Assembly: GCA_015680685.1 (NCBI GenBank)
Contig: MNCI01000865.1
Coordinates: 73,688-137,687, forward strand
Direction: 5' to 3'
Source: Gnetum montanum
Taxonomy: Eukaryota > Streptophyta > Gnetopsida > Gnetales > Gnetaceae
Length of the DNA stretch: 64,000 bases
Shown: positions 22,495 to 34,025 of the stretch, piece after piece
Numbering within the stretch: the first letter of the stretch is position 1
Layout: each line of letters opens with the position of its first letter
Translations under genes and position numbers: made by a program
Notes under the pieces: model-generated
The model's input: the letters and a program-made list of their open reading frames with translations, nothing else
What the model was told of the DNA's origin: nothing
Database searches by the model: none

Positions 22495-24760
22495 TGTCTT
22501 CTTCTCATAAGTGAGATGGATCCAACCCATCGGTGCCACAAGAATGTCAAGTGGTATATACGCATCCAGATGAACATGTCCCCAAATTCACCTTTATCCT
22601 ACATCAAGATGAGCATCTTTGCTGGCAAGACATGGAGGGCAACATCATATTACTGCCTGACCGATCGGCTCTTGGAATGTTATTTCACAATCTTACCAGA
22701 CTAGGCATTCAGGACCACGGTGTGGAGTACATCATGGAGGACCATGACTATCGGGACTATCATCCAACTAAGGCACAACATGTACGAGACTAGCAGCAGG
22801 AAGAACGACACAAACACATGAAGGGGAAACAATTCAGTAACCCCTTATTATTGCAAGAACTGCATGAAGATGAGGAACCTATCTTTCATGATTCCCATTT
22901 AGCCAAACCTTCTCCAATGCATTAGATCATTCAGTCCATCATTTAAAGTAAGAAATCAAGTGATCAGGACCCCTAGGAGGATTGGGGGTCATGCAGGAAA
23001 GATCATGGAAAAAGCAAAGATGGATGTGAAGATCAAGGCTATCATCAGAGTAGAGGAGGAGATCAACACCAGGGCGGTGGCGATTGCCCTCACTCTTCTC
23101 CATCCTCTCACTCCACTCTATCTTTACCTAGTTTTAATTCCAATCGTAACCATTGTAGAAAGGATTAGGGTGATGGTGATTACAAGAGCTGAAGGAAAAA
23201 ATGTGAGGAAAGGCGTGACCAATCATGCGAGTCTCACCGTCAGGAAAGGAGAGGCAACCGAAATCCTTCAGACATCATGGCCTTTAGCAAGACTATAACT
23301 CAGATGAACACTGTTGGTTACTCAAAGTATGCTCAATATCACTAAGGCAGTTCAAATACCTATTAGGCACTTGAAAGATAGTTGGATCAAGCACATTAAC
23401 ATAAACAACATCCTTAGATTTGAAGGGGGATATAATTGTGATCCACAAACTCACTTGTAAGCATTTCATGATGCTTGCACCCTGTAGAACATAGATAATG
23501 ATTGGTAGAAACTTAAGTTATTTACTCGCATACTCATCAAAGAATCAAAAAGCTAGTATTGGTCTTTGAAGCCGGAATCAATTAGGAGATGGAGTATGAT
23601 GCTGGAAATCTTCAACGACAAGTATCAAACCTACTCTAGAGTGGCTAACTTGAGACGCCAGATCCAAGGATGGAAGCAAGGTGGTCATGAACCCTTGGAT
23701 GTAGCCATGAGCAAATACTACTCATTGTTACATCAATGCCCTAGTCATGGCTACTCTCAGTGGGCACAACTTCACCATATCATTGATGGATTTGCTTTGA
23801 AACCAGAAAGACCCTTGGCATGTATGCCCAAGGACGACTATCAGAGATAACAGCTCATCAACTGCAACGCTAATTGAGCAAGTAGCTAAAGAAGAGGGGG
23901 AAATTAAAAAGAAGGACAGTGTAGAAGAGTATAATTGGGATCCCTCCATCAGAAAGAGGGAAGTCTGATTTTGTGAATATGAGGAAGAATCACCACTTGA
24001 TGCATTGGTGAACCAAAAAACCTTGCCCCTACAAAAAATTACTTTTAAAATATCAGCCAAGGTTGACAAGATGTGGGACTCTTTGGATGAAACATTTCAA
24101 AGTGTTCTGAAAATCATAGAGGAGTCTAAAGAGAAAAGTAATGATCGTGATTGGCATAGGAGAAAGAAAGTTGAATGTGCCTACCATAAATGTAAGGGAA
24201 AAGTTGCTGTAGCAGAATACATTGCAAACTCTAATACAGAAGGAGATGATGAGTGTGACATATGCCAATACGAACATCTTAAGGGGTGTTGTCCCATGGT
24301 GTCGCATCTACAAGAGTCTAGGGTGTATTGAATCCTCGCTTCGCAAAGAGGCAAACACCTTGAAGGTTGCCTTACCCACAAGGAAATCCCAGGCAGTTCC
24401 ACCAGCAACAAGGATATTATCCAAGTGGAGCACCACTGCAACCTTACGAATATTTTAAATAATGTTAGTATCCATAATTTTTGGGGATGCCACCTCCAAG
24501 TCAACAATACCCTTATCGGCAGCCAGATCCCTATGGGTACAATGTTCAGCAACCAGTCTCCCCACGGGACTCTTCTAGTCACACGACTTTTCAAAATCAT
24601 TACCCCCCCAGAATACTTTCAAGCACAGTCTCCATCACCTAGGGGGGATAACCCACATCTCTACTATCCTCCATCACCTTCTCTTGCTGTCCTTGTTCTT
24701 CAACACCCCACTTAGCTACCACTTGCTCCACCTATGCAGGGGGGAAATACCACCATAGCG
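22495..24760 (+). pseudogene. Element 2 gag (second copy)
   Basis: Capsid-type gag. The N-terminal block VPKFTFILHQDEHLCW is near 22580-22630. The central gag block has EPLDVAMSKYYSLLHQCP near 23690-23740 and the frame 23566-23850 stays open for 94 codons. A zinc knuckle of spacing CX2CX3HX4C (CDICQYEHLKGCC) is at 24254-24292. Frames shift several times and contain stops, so no gag protein can be made. A Pro-rich tail follows to 24760. It would bind and package the element RNA in a functional copy. Confidence 0.8.
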
Positions 24761-24969
24761 ACAACAACGTAACGCTATGAGGGTTGTCAAATTACAACTG
24801 GCTTCTCAGTCAAGTGGACTAGAAGTGAAGCCATGGAAACATCCCTTTTTTTAGCCTAATAACCCAAACATACCATCACACACACCTATGGCTAGTATAT
24901 GAACCCTGCTTTTAGCAACTGCTCGATTTCATCTTTGATGACCTACTTTAGTTTGGGTTAGGCCACTTA

Positions 24970-25640
24970 TTATTGTGCCAAAGAAGGGTGGGAAATGGAG
25001 GGTCTGTATAGATTTCTGACTGCTAAAAATGGCTACCTTCAAGGATCACTTCCCACTCCCATTTTTGGACCAAGTGTTGGATACCATCGCAAGGCATTGT
25101 TATTATAGCTTTTTGGATTGTTATAATGCCTATAACAAAATCCAAATTGCACTAGAAGACTAGGCCAAGACAACATTTACAAGTCCCTGGGGGACTTTTG
25201 CATATGAAAAGATGCCCTTTGGCCTATGTAATGTGCCTAACACTTTCCAAAGCCTTGTCCTCAGCATCTTCCAGCAGCAAATTGGCAATGGGGTAGAAGT
25301 CTTCATGGATGACTTCTCTACCTATGGAGCAACGTTTGAACAAGCCTTGGACTGCCTTGAGGAAGTTCTGAAAAGATGTGTGGAAACTAATGTATGGCTC
25401 AACTAGCAAAAGAACCACTTAATGGTCCAAGAGGGCACTGTTCTAGGGCACCGTATTTCATAGGTAGGGATTAGTGTAGATCCTAAAAAAATCAATGTCA
25501 TCCAAGGAATCACCAATCAACCAAGCACTATAAAAGATGTTCGGTCATTCCTTGGCTACACTTGTTACTACTGATGCTTCATCGAAAATTTCTCAAAGAT
25601 CACCAAGCCGTTGGTGGAACTCACAAAGAAAGATGCTCCA
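24970..25640 (+). pseudogene. Element 2 reverse transcriptase
   Basis: RT blocks in order: VPKKGGKWRVCIDF (24978-25019), FPLPFLDQVLD, SPWGTFAYEKMPFGLCNVP (25180-25240), the catalytic FMDD (25302-25313, the YxDD box with both aspartates kept), then the GHRIS and FLGY blocks near 25450-25560. Interrupted by stops. The protease that should precede it is not seen; gag runs almost straight into RT. Confidence 0.88.
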
Positions 25641-25699
25641 TTCGTCTAGACTAGGGAATGTGAATCTGCATTCCACTCACTTAAATAGAAAGTCATAGA

Positions 25700-26130
25700 G
25701 ACTCTAATTCTATGGGCACCTAATTGGTTCAAACCCTTCCACATCATGACAGAGGCATCCAACTATGCATTGGAAGCCATGCTTACACAATGGGATGACC
25801 AGAAACCCCCATACAATATCCAGTGTGCAAGCCGTAGCATTGTGGGTGCTCAACTTAGCTATACCACCACTAAAAAGGAGTTAATGATGATGGTGTTTGC
25901 CTTGGAAATTCTAACACTATGTGTTCGGGTACAAGGTGTTTGTGCATATCAACCATAGTGCCATCTGGTTCCTGATGAACAAACCAACAGTGAGCCCTCG
26001 AATCATATGGTGGTTGGTGATTCTTCAAGGATTTGACCTCACTATGGTAGATTGGAAGGGAACTAAGAATGTTGTTGCTAACCACTTGTCTCAGTTGCGA
26101 TGGGATAATGCAGAAGAGGAGGAGCCACTC
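25700..26130 (+). pseudogene. Element 2 RNase H
   Basis: Typical gypsy RNase H blocks: TEASNYALEAMLTQ (first motif, usual DAS replaced by EAS), SYTTTKKELMMMVFALE, FVHINHSAIWFL (usual TDH replaced by INH), VDWKGTKNVVANHLSQL. A frameshift lies near 25920. Changes at key aspartates suggest it would be inactive even if the frame were whole. Confidence 0.85.
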
Positions 26131-26279
26131 TCCGACCAGTTTCCAGATGAACTCCTTTTTGCAGGAGTAATCGATAAGCAGATGCCCAAAGAATCACCTT
26201 GGTTTAACCACATCCTCACCTATCTCACAATCCAAGAATTGCCAAAGGAGTGGGACCATCGGTAGAAACAACAGTTTCT

Positions 26280-27260
26280 CCATAAGGCCAAGCACTTCAT
26301 GAAAATCAATGACCACATTTATAAGGTATGTGTAGATGGCCTGGTTCGATGGTGCATCTCTAATGATGATACACTGCACGTCTTCCAAGATGCTCATGAG
26401 GAACCTTGTGGGGGCCACTATGTTGGATGACACACAACCATTAAGATCCTGCTTGTAGGATATTACTAGCCTACACTCTTTAGGGATGCATAATGGTTCC
26501 CCCGCTCCTATGAACGATGTCAGAGAGATGGTGGGATGACTGCATGAATGGAGGAACCTCAACAGTGGATCCAACCACTGGAACCCTTCGACATTTGGGG
26601 CATTGACTTCATGGGTCCTATCACACCCATGTCCAATGGGAAGGTGTACATGATCATCCCTTTTGACTAATACACAAAGTTGGTAGAGATGGAAGCCGTC
26701 ATTGACTATTCCTCAAACATTGCCATACGATTTTTCCAACAGCAAATCGTAAATAGGTTTGGAGTGCCACGTGCACTCATCTCAGACAATGAAACACATT
26801 TCATGGGCATCACTTTTCATAAACTCATGAAACACTTGAGGGTTACCCATAAATTTACAACACCTTATCACCCTCAAGCCAATGGGTAGGCCGAAGTCAC
26901 CAAGAGGGAGATTACCAAAATCCTTACTTGAACCATTAGTAAATATAGGAGGGACTGGAGCACCAAACTTAACGTTCCCCTCTGAGCCTATCATTCCACT
27001 TGGAAACTTCCTATAGGTTACTCTCCTTACGAGTTAGTGTACGGAAAGCTACCAAAACTTCCAATCCAAGCAAAAATTCAGACACTATCTACAGCCAGTA
27101 ACTTGGGCCTTGACTTGCCACTAGCACAACACGAATGACTTATCAACTTGAGTATGCTAGATGAGAATCGACTAGTGGCCCTATCATCAAATCAGATACA
27201 TAAGGCCTATAATAAAAAATGTCATGATCTTAGGATTTAGAAGGTAACATTTCGATGTGG
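26280..27260 (+). pseudogene. Element 2 integrase
   Basis: The HHCC zinc-finger region is around 26380-26525 (DAHEEPCGGHYVG to ERCQ). The catalytic core keeps D in GIDFMGP (26605-26607), D in SDNETHF (26785-26787) and E in AEVTKRE (26893-26895). The second D and the E are separated by exactly 35 residues (D35E). Stops interrupt it, including a CAG-to-TAG type change just before AEVTKRE. The C-terminal SH3-like part fades near 27260. Confidence 0.88.
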
Positions 27261-27399
27261 AGATAAGGTATTCTACAGGAACCCCACACATGTACCGTAA
27301 TGTACCAAGTTTCAAACACTGTGGGAGCTTAGTAGAGTGGGTTTGCTTATTGTCATTCTAGGAATTTACGTATACTTTCATCTCATAAAACAGGCAGTG

Positions 27400-28440
27400 A
27401 GTCCATGTCATCCACCCATTCATCCACTCCATGGTTTTCCTCCCTTGGGAAACATGCAAACCCCATTCACTTAAAAAAATTTTAATTAATTTGTGACTTG
27501 TGTAGTTCCTAGACTTGGGGATGACCCAATGGTTTGAATTAGGTGTGACTTTAAGGGGAATGCAACATTCATCGTACTTTTTTGTTCCTTGGTTTGCGAA
27601 AGTGTCCTCACAGATTTCTTACCACTCCAAGTCCTTTCATACAAGGAAGCTCCTTGGCAATTTGGCCTTGCATGGTGTGGGTCTCATTGCAAAAACATAA
27701 AAAAGAAAAAACAACATGAGGATTCAAAGCACACCCCTTGGTCAACTGCATGCAAACAAGCATGGGTCTTTGCATGGTGTGCTTCCCACAAAAATAAAAA
27801 TAAAAATCATCAAAATATGTGGGAATTGAAAGCACACTCCTTAGACTTCCTCTAATGGGCCACATGCACTAGTTATGTGACTTGTTTCATCCCCTCTAAC
27901 TTGGTCCCATTTCACTTCCTTCCTTTCATGCATGTTGGAGTGGTGGTTATTCATTAGTGCATTCTTGTACTTTTGGGGGTGGACGAGTCTCTGCATGTTG
28001 CTGCGATGTCACTGTATGTGGTTGGTTTTGGGTCTAAACTCGGATGGGTCCTATCGTGTCACTTAACCACAAACTTCACATAGGGTTTCATGTGCCCAAT
28101 AATCAAAATTCCAATTTTTCCTCTCTTTTCACCCATTTCTCTCCATGACTCACCTCACTGCTGGTCTTATGTTTTGATGGTTTATCATGATTTTTGTGAA
28201 CTCCTACTGCTTCGACAGGTTCTCATGGGTGTGAGGTCTATAATATGATCATTATAATTATTAAAGACTTAACACCTCTTAAGGAAAGAAACAAAAACAA
28301 CAGTTTAAATTACAACTCATGCCTTATTTTTTTTCCTAACCCCTCAACTATACTTTGGAAAATCTAATGGGATGCAAATGCCAGTATCATAACTTGGTCA
28401 AAATGAGAAGGTATATGAGTGCGATTTCAAGCAACTTGTG
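27400..28440. other. Element 2 spacer behind integrase
   Basis: Non-coding internal DNA. Parts resemble the spacer of element 5 (about 47.9-48.3 kb) and, reversed, of element 4. No gene seen. Confidence 0.55.
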
Positions 28441-28469
28441 CATAATTTAATTCATGGTTATGCTTGATT

Positions 28470-31330
28470 GTAGATGGCACCTAAACCAAGGCATCTAAGG
28501 GGAAAAGGACCATCCCAACCAAGGGACAAGTGACCAAGAATGGGAAGAGGACGAGGTGTGTGACACCCAGAGCACACAGAGGGCTCCTATGCAACTGGCC
28601 CACTTTGTGAAGGACCTAATGTGGAATCTATTCATCAGATTCCTAAAGAGGAGATTCCCAGAAAATAATTGTAAGGGGATGACACTTTGGTGATAGCACC
28701 ATGGCTTGAGGGCACCCTGACACAGGTATGTCTTGACACTATTAAGCCAAGGGAGGTGCAATGAATGGTCCTACAAGAGTTGAATTTCAGACCATTTCTA
28801 GAGAATGCACTAGAAGATGTGAAAACCCAATTGCAAAACTCTCCTATGTGGCCAATCAGCACATCCAGTGGTGAATGGTATTTAGAAGAGACTTACCTCT
28901 TTTGGACAAATTGACAATCGGGGTCCAGAGTAACAATCAAAGACAATTATGTCTCTTACTCTGCGAAAGCAATCTCACAAGCTTTGGGGTTGCCAGAGAT
29001 TGGAGCTAATGTGGTAGAGATCCCTAAGTAAGTAGATCTTGAGTTTAAAGGGGGGGAGTGGATCAGGTGATGCTATGGGATAGATCGCAAGGAGTTTGAC
29101 ACTTTAACCATAGTAGAGAGGGTATATTCAAAAATTACATCTTACCATTTGAATCCAATGGTAAGATCCAAAAAGATTACTGCCTTCTCTACTCGTGCAT
29201 GTGTCGATCTCAGTGGAAAATTCCCAATTAGCCTTCCATAATTGTTGTTTCTGGAGATTGAAAAAAGGTTCGCTAAAAGCGAACATGGAAGGTAGGCTCT
29301 ACCATTTCCCTACTTAATCAGAAAATTATGCAAACTGGTAGGGATAACACGATATGCCAATGACACACTTCAGCATGCCCCGATTGCCTCATGGTAGGAG
29401 ATGATGAAGGATAAGACTCCGGCCACCACATGACTTGAGGAAGAGCAGCAACCACCTCCAATGCCTATGCAAACAACAAGGTCAGGCTCGCAGACAATCG
29501 TAGAACACATACGCAAAATCTGACAATCATTCTTGAGTCAAAAAGAGCAATTTGTAGGAACCGGTGGAGGGGAAGACCCTTCAGTCTAGTAGCTTGTAAT
29601 GAGCCATCTAGAGTAAGTGGCTTGATCGATGAGTTTGCTAGAGGGAGTAGGGCTGATGTTTTCTATCGCTCAGACAAAAGTACCCGCAAGAACTAATCCT
29701 GGTGTCCAAGAAGTAATAGTATCTACCCAATAATTATTTTCTAAAATTTCAGAAAATGCTGCTACTTTTTTAGTAATATTGGAGGATGGAGAGGGGGCAA
29801 CTATCCTGGTGATGTAGCACCAGGGACAAGAAATTACTGCTGAAGTAGTTGCTAACACAATTGCTATGATCCTTAATGCACCAACGGCACCTGTACCAGA
29901 TGTACATGGACTTGAAGATGTACAGACGTTCGCTGGAACTTCACGTAGTAGGATCAACGTAGCCCAACATGAAGAATTGTTGGACCAACTGGTGGGAACT
30001 TGACAACTACTTCCGGATGTCTTTGATCTTCTGAATAACATTACTGCAACCTAGTTGAAGCTACTCTCAACAAGGGATAAGTGTCTCATCTTGGAGGGGT
30101 AACTTGAAGTAGCCCAAGTGAATTGTCAATGCTTGGCAATGGAAGTTGCCCAATTAAGGGTCCAACTTGTTAATCCATCTTGCCTCAACCATGAACTCAC
30201 TAGATATGAAGCTTTTCAATAGCTTCAAGCCAAACTCTAAATGGTTGAAGATGAGCGAGAGTCGATGATCTTTGACAAGTCCTTGACAAATGCTCACACA
30301 TATCATCTAAACAAGGACTTGGTGGAGTTTTGCCAGGAGAATGTCAGGTTGACTGTGGAAGTTCATTGCTTGCACAATGTTGGTGTTGAAAATTAACACA
30401 TGAAAGATTTTATCCACCAACAACAGGAGTAGCTAGCCAGGGTGAACACTGATGTGAGGAGATTGACCATCGAAAATCATAATCTATCTATGGAGGAAGT
30501 TTGGGCCTTGCGACAAAAATCAGCTATCAAAATCACCACTTGGAAAAATGAAGCCCTTAAGTTTAAAAAAGTTAAAAATCATTACAGGGACCAAGTGGGA
30601 TTGCAAAAGGAATTAAATGAAAACCAGATTCAAGTCACAAAGGCTAAACTGAACCAAGTGCTCCAACAGCTCTGAGAAGGAGGCAAGGTATGGCAACCCA
30701 TCTTTGATGGATTGAACATCTACAGCTAGGCTAAGATTTGCCTCAAGGAATTGCAAGTTAAAGAAATGATAGAGTACATGGAGTTGGCCAATCTCTGTTA
30801 TGCAAACCTGGCTATGCTAATAGCCAAAAGGCCACAGTTTGACCTAGATAAGTAAGTGGCTACCTCATATTCTTTATATGAGGGTGATTTTTAAGCGCAT
30901 AAAGCGATGAAACAAAATTTGGAAACAACAAATGTGGAACTCGAGGTTCTCTGCACTTGTTTTGAAGGGCAACATGTGGTTGTTGAGAACTTGGCTCAAC
31001 AAATGAATGACTACCAGCAGCTATAGACATCAATCCAAGTGTTTGACATGGAACAAAAATTGTTCACTACCTAGTTTATTAATCTAAAAGAACTCTTTCC
31101 TGCACTTACATGCCCTTGGGAAGTTCCAGTCCTAGCACACATTGGTGAAGATTCTTGGATAGTGAAAGATCCTAGAAGAAAAGAAGAGAAAATGAGGGCT
31201 CTCTTGGAGGCTTTTTGGTTACCTCTGGAAGTTGTAGTTGCTACAGGATAGCCATCGTCCATGCCACAACCACCACATGTGCCAGAGGCTAGTCAAGGTT
31301 CGTCAGAACCACTGCCACCAGAGACGGTGT
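28470..31330 (+). pseudogene. Element 2 third coding region, function unknown
   Basis: A coding-like stretch with many stops between integrase and the 3' LTR. It begins MAPKPRHLRGKGPSQP at 28471. A folded-looking part (about 28640-29400) includes AISQALGLPEIGANVVEIPK and FDTLTIVERVYSKITSYHLN. A highly charged part with coiled-coil character follows (30180-30900; open frame 30442-30675, rich in Lys/Glu/Gln with regular Leu). The end is Pro-rich, stopping with TGA near 31330. The position is that of the env-like ORF of Athila elements, but no signal peptide or membrane segment was recognised. I do not know the family; no counterpart was seen in element 4. Confidence 0.55.
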
Positions 31331-31565
31331 GATCTTCTTTAGCAATTTTTGCATCTTTCGGCATAGTAGAGAATCTAGGATTGTTAGGGTGTTCAATTTT
31401 GTCTCTAAACACCACCATTTTGTAATTCATTCTTCTTTGTACACTCGGGCACTTGTTGTATCAGTAAAGTTAGTGCCTTTGTAGATGTGTTGCGTCATGT
31501 GTGTTGTAATAAGAACATCATACCTTGCAAATTGTAATAAAACTCAAGGATGAGTTTTCACTCAG

Positions 31566-31576
31566 TTGTGGGGGTA
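31566..31576 (+). other. Element 2 polypurine tract
   Basis: GTTGTGGGGGTA lies directly before the 3' LTR. The same sequence stands at the same place in element 5 (49633-49644) and reversed in element 4 (37733-37744). Confidence 0.8.
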
Positions 31577-32478
31577 TGATGAAGTGCTTATCAGTCGATG
31601 CATCGACTGGGCCACGTATATGGAGCCCCGTATACATGGCTACGTTGACGCAGCCCCATCAATGAATCTATCCATGCATTTATGTGGCCTTGTTTACGCA
31701 GAGTCTGTTCTGGCTATAAATAAGTGTGCTTCCACTAGAATTAGGCATCTTTTTGAGTATTTGTAGCTAGACTCTTGTAGTTTGTTCCCATGAGAGGTAG
31801 AATATTTTCCAAGTGCTCGCAGTAGGTGTGAGAAAGGTGTCCGGCTCTTTATTTGAGCGCTAATGTACCTAAGCCCATTGGTGTGACTGACAATAAAGAT
31901 AAGCTTTTTAAGCATTCCTTGTAGCAATTGGATTTAGTCATTTAAGCATTTAATAGTTTAATATTTCGGTGCTTTAACAATTCCTTAAGTTTTCATTGTT
32001 ATCAATGTAATTGTCATCGCTCTTTTATATCTTGCAAAAGCCATAAGTATGACTGTCTCGAACGTAAACCCAACACTTGGCAACCCAGTGATGCTTAACA
32101 TCTGGTAACCCAATAGTGGTTAGGGAATGCTTAGGATGTGCACAGAAGATGGGATCGGATGCTTATGCTAAGGGAAGTTAAGAGATAGAATAGGAAAATT
32201 ATAGATTATGCAACATTCCATTTCTTGCATTTTATTTCAAGAATTAGACTCTAGAAGATAAAGAGAAAAGCCATAAAAATCATTTGCCTCAATCTCACTT
32301 AAACATCACATCAGAACACCACAAGTGAGGTTGGGAAGACAATGACCATTCTAACACAAGGTTTTTCTGGCTAGAGTTTGGTGTATGCAAGTGCTTACAG
32401 TGTATGGAATTTGACCAAGTCGCATGTGAACACCCATGATTCTTATGGTTGGGTGTAGGGGTACCTTGACGCTCATCA
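31577..32478 (+). repeat. Element 2 3' LTR
   Basis: 902 bp, ends CTCATCA and is followed by the target duplication GGTTA. TATA box CTATAAATA at 31714-31722. Confidence 0.93.
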
Positions 32479-32483
32479 GGTTA

Positions 32484-32936
32484 TGAATTGTTTTTGGAGG
32501 ACTTTGGGAGGAGAAATGTGCCTAAAATAATTATTTTTTGAAGGCTTTTTAATGCTTTAGTTTGATGTAAAATTTTGAAATCATACTCATTCTAGCAAGG
32601 GAGATTATCAAAAAAAGTGGGTACAAAAAAATCAAATTTCATCCTCCCACTAGTATAATTATAAGATTCTTAAGAGTAAACATAACAACTCTATCATGCA
32701 TTATATTTGGTTAGGATTACCTATCAAAGAGACTACCCTCTAAATAACTTAAATTCTATTCCTCTATATATTGTTGTACATAACATGAGAAAGACATTAA
32801 ATACAAGATGGCTTACATGGCATAAGAGTAAACGTTAGAAATTATAATTACCATCTACACTAAAATTGAAAGAGTTCCTAGATGAAATTACCTAAAGGTC
32901 CTTTAACCACTACTCATTACATATTATATTTGGGGG
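32484..32936. other. AT-rich DNA right of element 2, nothing recognised
   Basis: Flanking DNA into which element 2 inserted, ending in GGGGGG at the assembly gap. It is the right-hand continuation of the DNA left of 19331. Confidence 0.5.
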
Positions 32937-32993
32937 NNNNNNNNNNNNNNNNNNNNNNNNNNNNNNNNNNNNNNNNNNNNNNNNNNNNNNNNN
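32937..32993. other. Assembly gap (57 N)
   Basis: A run of N; true length unknown. Confidence 0.99.
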
Positions 32994-32999
32994 TGTTAT

Positions 33000-33482
33000 G
33001 GTAGTAGACCTAAAAAAATCAAAAGTTTTATTAATAAACAAAAACAATACATCTAAAGCAGTAACATGATGATTCATGACCAAAAACCCAAATACAAAAT
33101 GCATTACATCATAGCTCCAAAACATCAAAAATAGAACTAAGAAAGAAAGGAAAGGATCAATAGTTTTAGGAGTGCCAATAATAAATTTTACCCTTGCAAC
33201 GAATCCTGAAAAACCTCCCCTCTAGGGTAGGAAAAGGGTCAAGCCGTGCCCTTTGTTAAAAGATCAAGCCATGCCCTCTGGGGTTTTCACTTCCAACAAG
33301 AGGCTTTTTATTAAATTAGAATAAAAAAAAATCCATTTGAATCACAAATGACAAAGAATCAAACATCATCTACAAAAAATCAAGGAATAGCATAGGGAGC
33401 ATCCTTCCATACACATAAGGAAGAAAAGAAAGAATTAACATCCTTAGGATACTTCCTTTTACTACTATGAACTTGAGATAAA
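33000..33482 (-). pseudogene. LINE relic, 3' part (minus)
   Basis: Minus-strand sequence with an A-rich tail-like end near 33010-33030 and no clean frame. It is assigned to the LINE at 62650-63150 because element 3 with its AAGTT duplication separates the two. Protein similarity on this side is weak, so the assignment rests mainly on position and orientation. Confidence 0.35.
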
Positions 33483-33487
33483 AAGTT

Positions 33488-34011
33488 TGTCATGTCCCCA
33501 TTCCCAAATAATGTTGCTGCATAATGAAGATGTTGCCTCTTCATAACAAGTGTTAGTGTTATCATAACAAGACCCAAAAGGATAGTTGTAATTAAGACTT
33601 AAAAGGGCATGTTGTAATAATGGATGTGTCTGTTGAGGTAACCTTTGGGGGTTTGACCTAAGGCATTTATACTCAGGCTTAGAAGTCATGCTAGGCATGG
33701 ACTGGTAGAGCCGATATAGGTAAGTCACTGGAGCCAGGTGAAGTAGGATAGAAAGTGGATTGGCCATTCCTTCTGACTAAGTAATAAGCCTAACCGTGCT
33801 AGTAGTGCTGAATTTCCTCTAAGGGATAGATGTTGGAGGAAGCAAACCCCAAGGAACACTCTTAGAGAATGACTCAGATACACTATTCCATATCAACAAA
33901 ACATTCTTCTTCTTTCTCTTTCTGCATTTTCTCTATTATTTCATATATGCATAATTTTTAATATAATATATATTTGATGTTTGCCATGACATTCGAGTAT
34001 GAGATGTCACA
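33488..34011 (+). repeat. Element 3 5' LTR
   Basis: Starts TGTCATGTCCCCATTCCC. It is clearly the same sequence as 62069-62644, with many scattered changes. The partner is longer because of an internal duplication of about 50 bp around GCATAATGTC. Confidence 0.88.
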
Positions 34012-34013
34012 AT

Positions 34014-34025
34014 TGGTATCAAAGC
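34014..34025 (+). other. Element 3 primer-binding site (tRNA-iMet type)
   Basis: TGGTATCAAAGC, one base from the standard TGGTATCAGAGC, two bases after the LTR end. Confidence 0.88.

Larger units (their letters stand above)
19337..32478 (+). mobile_element. Element 2: complete but dead Ty3/gypsy retrotransposon
   Basis: LTRs at 19337-20233 and 31577-32478 both start TGATGAAGTGCT and end CTCATCA. The 5-bp target duplication GGTTA flanks them (19332-19336, 32479-32483). A tRNA-Asp-type primer site follows the 5' LTR and a GGGGG-bearing polypurine tract precedes the 3' LTR. The order gag, RT, RNase H, integrase defines Ty3/gypsy (Metaviridae); primer choice and the long region behind integrase recall the Athila/Tat group. 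Unusual are a second primer-site-plus-gag unit inside the element (22.3 kb) and a third coding-like region at 28.5-31.3 kb. The protease block was not found. All frames carry stops. Confidence 0.93.

Noticed and set aside
32479-33487. Element 3 left LTR considered as part of element 2
   Set aside because: Element 2 closes with its own LTR and GGTTA duplication at 32478-32483. The LTR at 33488 has different ends (TGT/ACA) and a tRNA-iMet primer site.
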